Shown here: piece after piece, positions 14,038 to 22,763 of the stretch
Layout of the letters: the number at the start of each line of letters is the position of its first letter
Numbering within the stretch: the first letter of the stretch is position 1
Origin: Alphaproteobacteria bacterium
Lineage (GTDB): Bacteria; Pseudomonadota; Alphaproteobacteria; UBA11222
DNA length: 22,763 nucleotides
Direction of reading: 5' to 3'
Assembly (NCBI GenBank): GCA_003454415.1
Contig: DMKG01000160.1
Coordinates: 1-22,763, forward strand
Position numbers and translations under genes: made by a program
The notes under the pieces: generated by a model
Told to the model about the DNA's origin: nothing
What the model saw: the letters and a program-made list of their open reading frames with translations, nothing else
The model's database searches: none

Positions 14038-15735
14038 ATGGATAAGAAGATCATAAACCTGATCGCCGGATGTCTGTTGCTGGTTGCGGCGCCGGCATCC
14101 GGGCAAGCGCAAACGCCGCCCGCGCAACTCCCCGGCTCCGTCGATCCGGGACGCCTGCAGCAGCGTTTCGAGACCCCGCCGCAGCCGCGCGCGGCGCCTG
14201 AGCCCCTGCTGCCGGAAGGGGAAAGAAAACTGTCTCCGGAAGAAGCGTCGAAGATACGCTTCACCCTCAGCGCCATCAAACTGACGGGCAATACGGTTTT
14301 TTCCGAAGCGGACCTTCTGGATATCTATCAGCCTTATCTGGGCAGGGAAGTTTCGCTGGCGGATATTTATAAGATCGCGGAGGCGATCACCGCGCGATAC
14401 CGCAATGCAGGATATGTGCTTGCGAAAGCCGCGCCGCCCGCGCAGCGCGTGGAGAATGGCGTCGTCCAGATCCAGGTGGTGGAAGGCGTCATCGGCAAAG
14501 TCACCCTGGAAGGGCGCGTGCCCGAAAACCGGAAGCTTCTCGACGCCTATCTGCAAAAGATCACCGCCTCCATGCCGCTCAAAAACGAGGATCTGGAGCG
14601 TTATGTCCTGCTGATCAACGATTTGCCGGGCATCGCCGCCAAGGCCGTTCTGATTCCCTCCTTCGACACGCCGGGTGCGACGGATCTGGTGGTGCAATTG
14701 AGCGAGGACCGCTGGGACGCGGCCCTCACACTGGACAATCGCGGCACGGAATTCATCGGCCCTGTACAGGTGCGACTCCAGGGCGGTTTGAACAATGCGC
14801 TGGGGCATTATGAGCGCATCAGCGCGCAATTCGTCACCACCCGAAACACGAATGAATTGCGGTTTCTCGACTTCGGCTACGCCCAGCCGGTGGGCAGTGA
14901 AGGCACGGTGCTGGGATTGTCTGGAAACATCAGCTGGTCCAACCCTGGCGGCAGTCTGCGGCCATTCGATGTTGAGGGCCAGAACCGTTCCTTCTCGGCT
15001 TCCGTCAGCCATCCCTGGATTCGGTCGCGCCGCAAGAATGTGAGTTTTCTGGGCAGCCTCACCTACAAGAACACCATAACGGATTTGCGCTCCTCACCCT
15101 TGACCGAGGACCGCCTGCGGGTGTTGCGCCTCGGCGCCACTGCTGATTTCAGTGACAGCTTCAGGGGCGTAAACCTGTTCGGCGCGGAGATCGCGCAAGG
15201 ACTGGATATTCTGAACGCCTCCGGCAGCGGCGGCTTTTTCCGCACCCGGCAAGGCGGGCGCGAGGATTTCACAAAGATCGCCGGCAACGCCATGCGCATT
15301 CAGCAGTTCACGGATTTGCTGCGCGCCGTCATAGGGGTGAACGGCCAATATTCCTTCTCGCAGCTTTTCGCTTCAGAGGAATTCGGCTATGGCGGAGTTC
15401 CGTTCGGGCATGCCTATGATCCATCACATATCACCGGCGATCATGGCCTGGCCGCCCGCGCCGAAGGGCAATTCAAGCTCCCTTTTACCCATGAAATCCT
15501 GACCAGTACGGAACTCTATACCTTTTACGACATTGGTTCGGTATGGCATATCGATGACAATGCGCGGGGCAAAAGAGATTCCGCCGCTTCCCTGGGGGCG
15601 GGGGTGCGTTTCGCCCTGCAGAACCGTCTGTATGGCTATCTGGAAGTGGCGGACCCGCTGACCGCCAGCGTGCCCACAAGAGGGGATGAAGGAAACTCCC
15701 CGCGCTTCTTCTTCAGTCTGACTGCGCCCTTGTAA
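14038..15735 (+). CDS. TpsB/ShlB/FhaC-type outer-membrane two-partner secretion transporter
   Basis: 565 residues, in the usual range. Signal peptide about 1-24 (ASGQA), Pro-rich linker to ~72, first POTRA domain about 75-148 (SAIKLTGNTVFSEADL to VVEG), second POTRA about 150-225, then a 16-strand-type barrel to a C-terminal FFFSLTAPL ending. The L6 region is GYGGVPFGHAYDPSHITGDHG (452-472). In this family the loop usually has an Arg (VRGY/GRGY-like) that contacts the barrel wall; here the position is His458 followed by Ala. It would export a large TpsA protein through the outer membrane; no such gene is in the window. Followed by a strong hairpin. Confidence 0.87.
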   Translation: MDKKIINLIAGCLLLVAAPASGQAQTPPAQLPGSVDPGRLQQRFETPPQPRAAPEPLLPEGERKLSPEEASKIRFTLSAIKLTGNTVFSEADLLDIYQPYLGREVSLADIYKIAEAITARYRNAGYVLAKAAPPAQRVENGVVQIQVVEGVIGKVTLEGRVPENRKLLDAYLQKITASMPLKNEDLERYVLLINDLPGIAAKAVLIPSFDTPGATDLVVQLSEDRWDAALTLDNRGTEFIGPVQVRLQGGLNNALGHYERISAQFVTTRNTNELRFLDFGYAQPVGSEGTVLGLSGNISWSNPGGSLRPFDVEGQNRSFSASVSHPWIRSRRKNVSFLGSLTYKNTITDLRSSPLTEDRLRVLRLGATADFSDSFRGVNLFGAEIAQGLDILNASGSGGFFRTRQGGREDFTKIAGNAMRIQQFTDLLRAVIGVNGQYSFSQLFASEEFGYGGVPFGHAYDPSHITGDHGLAARAEGQFKLPFTHEILTSTELYTFYDIGSVWHIDDNARGKRDSAASLGAGVRFALQNRLYGYLEVADPLTASVPTRGDEGNSPRFFFSLTAPL

Positions 15736-15757
15736 CCCCTGCCGCCAGGGCAGGGGT
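15735..15757. terminator. Hairpin terminator between the TpsB gene and trxA
   Basis: ACCCCTGCC (15735-15743) pairs perfectly with GGCAGGGGT (15749-15757) over a 5-nt loop, starting at the last base of the TpsB stop codon. The U tract is weak on both strands. It stands between convergent genes and could serve both. Confidence 0.6.
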
Positions 15758-15811
15758 CTTCAGATAGGATTTTCACGCAAAGACGTTGTCCGGCGTTGCG
15801 TGACCGGATGT

Positions 15812-16129
15812 TCAGATGGTGGACTTGATCCACTCCTCGATCCTGCTTTTGGGCAAAGCTCCGACCTTGGTGGCCGCGACCTGGCCATGCTGGAAGATCA
15901 TCATGGTGGGGATGCCGCGAACGCCGTAGCGTGCGGCCATTCCAGGATTGTCGTCCACATTCAGTTTTGCGACGGTGAGATTCTGCATCTCGTCGGAGAT
16001 CGCTTCCAGAGCGGGGGCGATCTGCCGGCAAGGCCCGCACCATTCCGCCCAGAAATCAACCAGCACGGGTTGATCGGCGTTCAATACATCGCGTTCAAAA
16101 CTTTCGTCTGTGACAGTGGTGGTGGCCAT
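15812..16129 (-). CDS. trxA: Thioredoxin
   Basis: 105 residues from ATG 16129, the standard TrxA length; the 20 residues added by a start at 16189 overlap addA and have no ribosome site, whereas GAGGA lies before 16129. The active site WCGPC is at residues 32-36 region ([11 protein letters not shown]), followed by the cis-Pro loop GIPTMMIF. General cytoplasmic disulfide reductase acting with thioredoxin reductase. The gene lies 34 bp after addA on the same strand, an order seen often in Alphaproteobacteria, and could be cotranscribed. Confidence 0.95.
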   Translation of the reverse strand: MATTTVTDESFERDVLNADQPVLVDFWAEWCGPCRQIAPALEAISDEMQNLTVAKLNVDDNPGMAARYGVRGIPTMMIFQHGQVAATKVGALPKSRIEEWIKSTI

Positions 16130-16163
16130 GAATAATTCCTCGACTAGGGGTGTGAATCGTAAT

Positions 16164-19100
16164 TTAGGGAGAGGCAAAGGCAAGGTCAAGCAAGCGCTCC
16201 GGAAGCGGCGTCAGGATGGGGACCGCCGTCCAGATCAGCGCGCAGCGCACCGGACGGTCCGGATAGATGGACTGTAACGCCGAGCGGTAGGCGGCCATCT
16301 GCCGCACATAGATTCGCGGCGTGGCCTCGGCCGAATCAGGTGGGTTGAAATTGGTTTTGTAATCAAGGATCAGGATTTCCTCCTCCCGGACCACCAGCCG
16401 GTCGATCTGGCCGGAGATGGCCATATCCGTCCCGAATGCGGGCAGCAGGCCCGCGACGGAAACTTCAGCCAGGCTGCCGGGGCCAAAAATCGCGGCGAAT
16501 TCCGGCGTCTCCAGAACGCGCAGCGCCTGCCCCAGCATTTCCTCCACCTCGCCTGGGGAGAGGGCAAAACCCCGTTGCGCCAGAAAGCGGCGGCCCGCCG
16601 CGGCGCGCGCCTCGGGCGCCATGCCGGGCAGATATTGCAACAATTGATGGATCAGCCGGCCCCGCTTAAAACGGCCTTCCGCATTCCGGCGTGGCGGAAA
16701 GGACGTTTCATCCTCTGTATCCAGACGGGAAGGCGCCAGGGGCCGATGGGGTCTCGGCTCCGGCGGGGCGGGGCGTTTAGCCCATTCGGGCAGGGCGTCC
16801 ACCCGCGCGGCGGGGGGCGCGGTTTCCTGCTTCCCGTCCATCATACGGTCCGCCTCTATCCGCCAGCCGGTCTCGCCCCAGGGCAGCGGGATCTCCTGCG
16901 CCGCCGGCGCCAGCGCTTCGCGCATCAGATCATACCAGCAGCCAGAGGGACGCTTCTGCCGTCCCTCATGTCCGGTAACGAAAAGCCAGTCCTGCGCGCG
17001 GGTCATCGCCACATACAGCAGACGGTGATATTCATTTCTGCGCGCGACGGCCAGGCGCGCGCGCATCTCCGCCGTTTTCGGATCATCATTTTTCCTGGCC
17101 ACCGGCCACAGGTAAATGTCTTCTTCCGGGACCGGGATCAGTTTTGAATCGAATTTTCCATCCGGAATGGAGCAGGTATCGGGCAGATAGACGACGGGGG
17201 CCTGCAATCCTTTGGCCGCATGCACGGTCATGACCCTGACCGCCCCCGCACGTTGTTCCATATCCCGCTTGATCTGGGTTTCCGCGGAACCGGTCCAATG
17301 CAGAAATCCCTGCAGCGTGGCGGCATGCGTGCGTTCATAGCGCGCCGCCATGGCGAGAAATTCATCTATGGGATCATTCGCCTCAGGTCCGAGCCGGCCT
17401 AGCAGCCGGCGCCGCCCGCCCCGCGCCCCCAGCAGCAGGGCGTAGAAATCATAAGGCGGCATCGCGCCTGCACCCCTGCGCAATTCCACCAGACTTTCAT
17501 GGGCGTTCCTGAAATCCGCATTCTCCTCGCGGCGGCGGCAGAGCTCATCCCAGAGCACGCTCCGTTGCCGGTTATGGGCAAGGTCCAGCAACAGCTCTTC
17601 GCTCAGGCCGATAAAGGGGCTGCGCAGCAGCGTGGCAAGGGTAAGATCGTCTTCCGGCAGCAGGGCAAAACGCCCGGCCGCCATGAGATCCATCACCGCC
17701 ATCTGCTCCAGTAACCGCATACGGTCGGCTCCCGCCACGGCGATATTGCGGGATTTCAGTTGCCGGATGCATTCCTCGACGAAATCGCTGCGGGTCCGCA
17801 CCAGGATCATGATATCGTCGGGCCTGACTGGACTTCCCGTTGCGGGCAGGACCGGTCCCTCCCTCAGCAGGGCCTGAATGTGTTCCGCTATGCGCTCCGC
17901 CAGCAGGCGCCGCGCGCTCTGATGCGCAAGCGGGCTGTCCGGCTCGTCCCATGGCCCGGGTGGGGCGATCTCGCCTTCCTTTACCGGCGGCCAGATTTCC
18001 ACGCGGCCCCGGTGACCTGCGCGCAGGGCCTTGTGGCTGACGGCGGCCTCCGCCTGCGCAAGCCCCACATGCGCCGGCGCCCCCTGGGCGAACACAAGAT
18101 CAACCGCCCCCAGAACTTCAGGCGTCGACCGGTAGGACGCCTGCAGGGGAATGTCACGCCATTCAAGCGCGGCATTGCTGGCGCGGCCGGAAAAATAATC
18201 CCGCATATGGGCGAAAGAGGCGGGATCGGCCCCCTGAAAACTGAATATCGACTGTTTTTCATCCCCCACGGCGAACAAAGTGCGCGGGCCTTCGCCGCGC
18301 TGTTCCCGCGCTTCGCGCCTTGCGTCAAGGCCGGAGAAAAAATCATCGCTTAGCAAGCGGATGATTTCCCACTGTTCCGGGCTGGTGTCCTGCGCTTCGT
18401 CCACCAGAATATGGTCCAGCCCCTCGTCCAGCTTGTAATGCACCCATGCCGCCCCCCGGCTTTTGAGCAGATCCACAGTCAGCGTGATCAGATCATCGTA
18501 ATCCAGAAGTGCGCGGGCGTCTTTCAGTTCCTGATAGGCGGCGCGCAAGGCCTGTGTGATGCGCTGCGCCGCGGCGCTTGACCGCGCGACCAGAAGCGCC
18601 CTTCGCTTCTGCTGCAGGGAGAGGACCCGCTCCTGTTCCCGCTGCAGGATCGCCGCCGCGTCCGGATCGCTCCGCTGCGCCGCCTTGGTGATCAGATTGC
18701 GTTCAGCCGAGGGCGAATCATCCTGATTCAGAAACACCTTTCTGTAGGCTTCGCTCAGTTCGCCGGAAATCTCCGCCCGCGCCTGCGCCGCTTCAAGGAA
18801 CTCCAGAATGACGGCGGCGCGATCTTTGTCCTTGTCTGTTCCCTGCAGCAGGGCGTTTGCGGCGCGCAGTAAATCCTGCCGGGGAAGCGCTTCGGCAAAT
18901 TCCGCGATCAGGGTGGCGGGCTCCGCCCCCCAGTCCACGCCGAGAAACCGGTAAAGCGCGCGCTGGCGCGCATCCTGCGCCGGGCCGCCCGGCGTCCTGA
19001 GATGTATCATCTCATCGCTGAGTTCGATAAAGGCCGGTTCGTCGATGCGCCGCACCATTTCCTGTAAGGCGCTTTGCAGGGGCGGATCATCGCCGGTCTG

Positions 19101-19610
19101 GGCATAGGCCAGCAGTTCCTGCCGCGCCTGGGCGCGCAATTCCGCCGCCGCACGGTCATCCAGCACCTCGAAATGCCGCGCCACCCGCGCCTCGATCGGA
19201 AACCGGCGCAGCACGCTTTCACAGAATGCGTGAATGGTGCGGATTTTGAGGCCCCCCGGCGTTTCCAGCGCCCGCGCGAACAGGGTGCGCGCGCCGTCCA
19301 GCGCCCCGGCGTCCACGGCGCCGTGCAGCAAATCCTGCAATTGCCCGCGCAGGCGATCGTCGCTCAATGTCGCCCACAGGCCCAGGCGGCGGAACAGCCT
19401 GTCCTGCATTTCGGCCGCCGCCGCCCGGGTGAAGCTCAAACACAGAATGCGCCCCGGATCCGCGCCCCGCAGCAGCAGGCGCGTGACGCGATCGATCAGC
19501 AAATGGGTCTTTCCTGTGCCGGCATTGGCGCTGACCCACACACAGGCGTCTGGATCGGCGGCCCGTTGCTGCGCGAGCGAGGCTTTATCGGCGTCCTGCG
19601 TCCGGCTCAT
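16164..19610 (-). CDS. addA: AddA helicase-nuclease, double-strand break repair
   Basis: 1148 residues from ATG 19610, which overlaps the addB stop as ATGA; upstream residues from 19640 are not likely. UvrD/Rep superfamily 1 helicase motifs: Walker [10 protein letters not shown] (27-35), [13 protein letters not shown] (around 400), [44 protein letters not shown] and [14 protein letters not shown]. The C-terminal RecB-type nuclease has GQIDRLVV, then [11 protein letters not shown] (around 1080) and the QMAAY motif, so both activities appear intact. With AddB it forms the complex that unwinds and resects broken DNA ends for RecA. Genes around it (nucleotidyltransferase, addB, trxA) fit the alphaproteobacterial arrangement. 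Confidence 0.95.
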   Translation of the reverse strand: MSRTQDADKASLAQQRAADPDACVWVSANAGTGKTHLLIDRVTRLLLRGADPGRILCLSFTRAAAAEMQDRLFRRLGLWATLSDDRLRGQLQDLLHGAVDAGALDGARTLFARALETPGGLKIRTIHAFCESVLRRFPIEARVARHFEVLDDRAAAELRAQARQELLAYAQTGDDPPLQSALQEMVRRIDEPAFIELSDEMIHLRTPGGPAQDARQRALYRFLGVDWGAEPATLIAEFAEALPRQDLLRAANALLQGTDKDKDRAAVILEFLEAAQARAEISGELSEAYRKVFLNQDDSPSAERNLITKAAQRSDPDAAAILQREQERVLSLQQKRRALLVARSSAAAQRITQALRAAYQELKDARALLDYDDLITLTVDLLKSRGAAWVHYKLDEGLDHILVDEAQDTSPEQWEIIRLLSDDFFSGLDARREAREQRGEGPRTLFAVGDEKQSIFSFQGADPASFAHMRDYFSGRASNAALEWRDIPLQASYRSTPEVLGAVDLVFAQGAPAHVGLAQAEAAVSHKALRAGHRGRVEIWPPVKEGEIAPPGPWDEPDSPLAHQSARRLLAERIAEHIQALLREGPVLPATGSPVRPDDIMILVRTRSDFVEECIRQLKSRNIAVAGADRMRLLEQMAVMDLMAAGRFALLPEDDLTLATLLRSPFIGLSEELLLDLAHNRQRSVLWDELCRRREENADFRNAHESLVELRRGAGAMPPYDFYALLLGARGGRRRLLGRLGPEANDPIDEFLAMAARYERTHAATLQGFLHWTGSAETQIKRDMEQRAGAVRVMTVHAAKGLQAPVVYLPDTCSIPDGKFDSKLIPVPEEDIYLWPVARKNDDPKTAEMRARLAVARRNEYHRLLYVAMTRAQDWLFVTGHEGRQKRPSGCWYDLMREALAPAAQEIPLPWGETGWRIEADRMMDGKQETAPPAARVDALPEWAKRPAPPEPRPHRPLAPSRLDTEDETSFPPRRNAEGRFKRGRLIHQLLQYLPGMAPEARAAAGRRFLAQRGFALSPGEVEEMLGQALRVLETPEFAAIFGPGSLAEVSVAGLLPAFGTDMAISGQIDRLVVREEEILILDYKTNFNPPDSAEATPRIYVRQMAAYRSALQSIYPDRPVRCALIWTAVPILTPLPERLLDLAFASP

Positions 19611-22594
19611 GGCTCTTCCCCGCCGCCTGTCACCGACCATTCCTTCACCCTTGCGAGATGGTCATAGGCTCCAGCCCGCCCGAGGTCCGCCGGGGCGCGG
19701 CGCGAAACATAGGGCGTCGACGGACGATCATAATGGGCGATCAGGCGTTGCAGGCCCCGCCAGGCGGCCGCGCTCAGGCTCAGATCCACCTCTTCTTCCT
19801 TGCCGGGCGGATCGATGCCGCGAATGCGCAGAATGGCGAGCTTTATGGCGGCGAGTTTCGGGACGCCTTCGAATTCTCCGGCTTCGGCGATCGCCGCTTC
19901 CAGGGGAAGTTGCGGATCGAATCCGGATTTAATGTGCTCAGGCTTCGGATTGACGCCGGTCTTGTAATCATAGATGGCGAGATGGCCGCCAATCCGGTCG
20001 ATGCGGTCAGCGCGGGCCGTAAGGCGGAATGCGCCGCCTGGCGCCATGAAAACCGCCTCTCCCTTCGCCTCCAGCCTTGCGGGTCTTGCCCCCTGCAGGC
20101 GGTTGCGTCTGTCCCAGTCATGAAACCAGACCGCGATATCGGCGAATCGCGGCTTCCAGAACGCCCGGACGCCCGGCCGGGTCAGCAGCGCGTCAAAATA
20201 GGCGTCGCCCAGTTGCAGCAGGCGCGCATAGTCTCCCGGGGCCAGCAATTCGGGATGTTCCTGCGTGAAGTGCTCCAGTATCTGGTGGATGACCTTGCCG
20301 CGGTCACTCGCGCCGATTTCGCTGTCAATGGGTTCAAGCGGACGAAGTCCCAGGATGTGGCGCGCGTAAATCGCATATGGGTCCCGGATGAGCGTGGTGA
20401 TCTCCGTGACTGACAGTCTGCGCGGCCGCGCCGCCAGCATTGGCGTGGGGCGGGGCGGGCTTTCCGGCGCCAGGTAATCCGGCTTGTCCAGTTCTTCCGC
20501 CCATTGCGTCCACGCAAAAGCGGGGGCGGTGGCGGTTTCGGCGCCAATTCCCCTCAGCAGGTTTTCGATGCGCAGCCACCAGCGCGACGGCGCGGAGGGG
20601 GCGCCCTCGGTTTTGCGCGAACGGGTCAGAATCACTTCTTCGCAGGCGGCCCCTTGCGCGAAGTCATGAGCCGCCAGGCCGATCCGGCGTTCGGGCGCCG
20701 GCAGTCCGAAACGGCTGCGCATGGGACGGCTCAGCCAGGGATCGGTATTCGCCTCGGCCGGCCACACTCCTTCATTGAGGCCACCCAGGATCATGCGGCT
20801 GGCATGTTGCAGCCGCGCTTCCAGCGGACCCCAGATGAAAAGTCTCGGATGGCGGCCATGATGCGGGCGCACCGCCTGTCCCTCCAGCAGCGCGGCCAGC
20901 AGATCCGGCATCCCTTCGGGGGCGATATCGGCGCAGACCGGCGCGTGTTCGCACAGTTCCGCCAGGGCTTTGGAGGCCGCCTCTCCCGCCTCGCCGCGCC
21001 ACAGGCGTTCGGTTCCGCTTTCAGAATCGGTTGCGGCGAAATTTTCCGCCGTCTCCAGCAGCGCTTCCAGATAATCAGTCAACGGGCATGAAGGCTGTTC
21101 ATGGGCGGCGGCCAGGGGGGCGGCGCAACGCTCCAGCGTATCGATGAAGGAAAGCAGTCCTTCTTCCTGATCCAGCGCCGCCGCCTTCAATCCGGAAACG
21201 CCCGGCGCGGGACGGGGGCCGCGCAGGACCATGCGGTCAAGCTCTCCGGTGCGCGCCCGCCAGGTTTCCGGCGGCATTCCCCCCGCCGCCAGCCTGTGCT
21301 TGCAGACCGCAAGCAATGGGATGGGACTGAAGGCGCCGGCAGCCATAATCATCAGAGAGCGGAGGAAATTCATCACCGGCGTGTGCAGCAGCGGCGCGCC
21401 TGCGGAGTCGTCCACCTCCACGCCCCAGCGCCTGAGCTCCACCGCCACCAGACGCGCAAGCCCGCGATCCGGCGTCACCAGCGCAGCCGTCTTTCCCGGG
21501 GTTTCCAGAACCTCCCGCATGGCGAGGGCGATGGCCATCGCTTCCTCGCGCGGGGCCGGCGCCTCGATCCGGGTCAGCCCCTGCAGCGCGGAAGTCAGGC
21601 TGGGCCGCAGCCGCGCGGCCGCCTCGCGCCATTCGCCCGTGCTTTGCGCCGGCCGCAGCGCTTCGCTGAGCAGGGCGGCGCGCGCCCTGTTTGCGGTGAA
21701 TGGGTGGCCGGGCCAGGGCCGCACCTGCCCGCGCTTCAGGCCCAGCCGCTTCAGCAGCAGCGCCAGGCCGTATTGCGGGTGTCCGGGATCAAGCTGATTC
21801 CAGCTCGTCTCGTCCAGTTCCGTATCCAGTCCGGGCAGCACCACCATGCCGTCCGGCAGATACGAGATCACCTCCAGTAGCTGGGCGGTGGCGGGAACGC
21901 TGCCTGTGGAGCCCGCGGCGATGACCGGCGATGCCGGGGGCGTTTCCCGCCAGCGCCGGGCTAGGGCGCTCAGCATCTCGTTGCGGTGAAAGGCGGGGTC
22001 CACCACGCCTTCCTCCCGTAAAATCTGCGGCCAGTTGCGGGTGAGAATCTGTAAAAACTCCAGCGTCTCCCGCCAATGAGCAGCGAGACTTTCCGGCGCC
22101 AGACCCGCCAGAGGGGCTTCCTGCAAGGGCTCGCCCGGTTTCTCGGTCTGAATCTGGTCGAGAAAACCGCCAAGCTCCGCTGCGAGCCGCGCGGCGGCGG
22201 CCCAGGGATAGGGTCTGCGTCCCGTGGCGTCGCCCCAGGCGCGGATCAGGCGCATCAGCAGGAAACGCCGGCGCAATGGCGCAATGGGCGGCGGCAGGTC
22301 CAGGCCGTCAGCGCCTGCAAGGCCTGTGTTCTCTTCTCCCCCGAAGGCCAGCTCTTCCGCATCCACATCGCCCAGGGCGCGGAACTGCGGCAGCAGCATG
22401 GCCGTCCCTCCGGAGACGCGCAGAAACGCCTCCCGCATGGCGCGCATGGCGCGGCGGGTGGGAAGCAGGATGGTCAGACGGCTGAGCGTGAGGGGGTCTT
22501 CTCCCGCAAAACGCTCAAGACAGCCATGCGCCAGCGCGTCAGCGAACGGAATCCCCGCAGGAATATTGAAGACAGAGGGGGGCGGCGGCGTCAC
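19607..22594 (-). CDS. addB: AddB subunit of the AddAB double-strand break repair complex
   Basis: 995 residues. The start is GTG at 22594, overlapping the stop of the upstream nucleotidyltransferase (GTGA), and the stop overlaps the addA start (ATGA). N-terminal helicase-like part begins TILLPTRRAMRAMREAFLR; the classical Walker A is degenerate, as in known AddB. The C-terminal PD-(D/E)XK nuclease has TARADRIDRIGGHLAIYDYKTGVNP (around 870), followed by QLPLEAAIAEAG. It matches the alphaproteobacterial AddB form; I see no obvious 4Fe-4S four-Cys arrangement around the nuclease. It partners AddA for end recognition, unwinding and resection. The coupled reading frames suggest near-stoichiometric synthesis. 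Confidence 0.93.
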   Translation of the reverse strand: MTPPPPSVFNIPAGIPFADALAHGCLERFAGEDPLTLSRLTILLPTRRAMRAMREAFLRVSGGTAMLLPQFRALGDVDAEELAFGGEENTGLAGADGLDLPPPIAPLRRRFLLMRLIRAWGDATGRRPYPWAAAARLAAELGGFLDQIQTEKPGEPLQEAPLAGLAPESLAAHWRETLEFLQILTRNWPQILREEGVVDPAFHRNEMLSALARRWRETPPASPVIAAGSTGSVPATAQLLEVISYLPDGMVVLPGLDTELDETSWNQLDPGHPQYGLALLLKRLGLKRGQVRPWPGHPFTANRARAALLSEALRPAQSTGEWREAAARLRPSLTSALQGLTRIEAPAPREEAMAIALAMREVLETPGKTAALVTPDRGLARLVAVELRRWGVEVDDSAGAPLLHTPVMNFLRSLMIMAAGAFSPIPLLAVCKHRLAAGGMPPETWRARTGELDRMVLRGPRPAPGVSGLKAAALDQEEGLLSFIDTLERCAAPLAAAHEQPSCPLTDYLEALLETAENFAATDSESGTERLWRGEAGEAASKALAELCEHAPVCADIAPEGMPDLLAALLEGQAVRPHHGRHPRLFIWGPLEARLQHASRMILGGLNEGVWPAEANTDPWLSRPMRSRFGLPAPERRIGLAAHDFAQGAACEEVILTRSRKTEGAPSAPSRWWLRIENLLRGIGAETATAPAFAWTQWAEELDKPDYLAPESPPRPTPMLAARPRRLSVTEITTLIRDPYAIYARHILGLRPLEPIDSEIGASDRGKVIHQILEHFTQEHPELLAPGDYARLLQLGDAYFDALLTRPGVRAFWKPRFADIAVWFHDWDRRNRLQGARPARLEAKGEAVFMAPGGAFRLTARADRIDRIGGHLAIYDYKTGVNPKPEHIKSGFDPQLPLEAAIAEAGEFEGVPKLAAIKLAILRIRGIDPPGKEEEVDLSLSAAAWRGLQRLIAHYDRPSTPYVSRRAPADLGRAGAYDHLARVKEWSVTGGGEEP

Positions 22595-22763
22595 CGCTGC
22601 CCGTGTTGCAGTTCAGCTTCGGCGATGGCCAGCGCCTCTGGCGTGCCGGTGTGAAACCACCTGCCGGGATGGGTGAAACCCGCCAGCCGACCGGCCGCCT
22701 CCGCGCGGTCCCATAATTCGACCGTGGAGAAAGGCCTACGCGGCGCGCCCTCGAACAGCCTCG
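22591..22763 (-). CDS. Nucleotidyltransferase, C-terminal part (5' end outside window); possibly MurU-like
   Basis: The frame is open to the window edge and ends with TGA at 22591-22593, overlapping the addB GTG. The last 56 residues read RLFEGAPRRPFSTVELWDRA, then a stretch with GRWFHTGTPEALAIAEAEL near the end. This WFHTGTPEAL ending is characteristic of NTP-transferase-family sugar-1-phosphate nucleotidyltransferases that stand before addB in Alphaproteobacteria, often called MurU-like (N-acetylmuramate 1-phosphate uridylyltransferase, cell-wall recycling). The catalytic N-terminus is not in the window, so the sugar cannot be inferred. Confidence 0.75.
   Translation of the reverse strand, partial: RLFEGAPRRPFSTVELWDRAEAAGRLAGFTHPGRWFHTGTPEALAIAEAELQHGQR

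Noticed and set aside
13585..15012. 475-codon minus-strand open frame
   Set aside because: It is antisense to the exported protein and TpsB genes, which have signal peptides, POTRA and barrel motifs. No ribosome site or motif supports it.

Overview
The window looks like chromosomal DNA of an alphaproteobacterium. It is GC-rich, and its right end carries the order nucleotidyltransferase – addB – addA – trxA, an arrangement familiar in Alphaproteobacteria (family knowledge, not checked by search). Nearly all sequence is coding. I saw no rRNA, tRNA, CRISPR array, transposase or phage gene.

Region 1 (1-10.4 kb) is an accessory aromatic-degradation region. After the 3' end of a probable arsenite-type methyltransferase on the + strand comes a minus-strand operon, in transcription order: benzoate-type Rieske dioxygenase alpha subunit, PdxA-family dehydrogenase, alpha/beta hydrolase of the meta-cleavage type, 2-oxopent-4-enoate hydratase and 4-oxalocrotonate decarboxylase. 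Divergent from it are a Rieske ferredoxin and a cis-dihydrodiol dehydrogenase (SDR). Convergent to these lies a second minus-strand set: a carboxymuconolactone-decarboxylase-family protein and three SDR dehydrogenases, two of them tandem 285-residue paralogues. The genes suggest ring dihydroxylation, rearomatisation, and lower meta-pathway processing. The oxygenase beta subunit, electron-transfer reductase, ring-cleavage dioxygenase, semialdehyde dehydrogenase, tautomerase and aldolase are not in the window. The substrate is unknown.

Two copies of a palindromic repeat bounded by CTAG (2101-2173 and 9612-9687), plus a third related hairpin (9541-9612), sit directly at the 3' ends of catabolic genes and in two cases provide their stop codons. 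Several short palindromes in the promoter regions are candidate operators.

Region 2 (10.4-12.4 kb) has three minus-strand membrane-protein genes: an unrecognised protein, a DUF4389-type protein with a good sigma70-like promoter, and a rhomboid protease with a TTG start. Region 3 (12.5-15.7 kb) is a + strand operon: FecR-domain periplasmic protein, an unrecognised exported protein, and a TpsB/FhaC-type outer-membrane transporter whose usual L6 Arg is His; no TpsA substrate is present. It ends in a strong hairpin. Region 4 (15.8-22.8 kb) is minus strand: nucleotidyltransferase (3' part), addB and addA, coupled by overlapping start/stop codons, then trxA.
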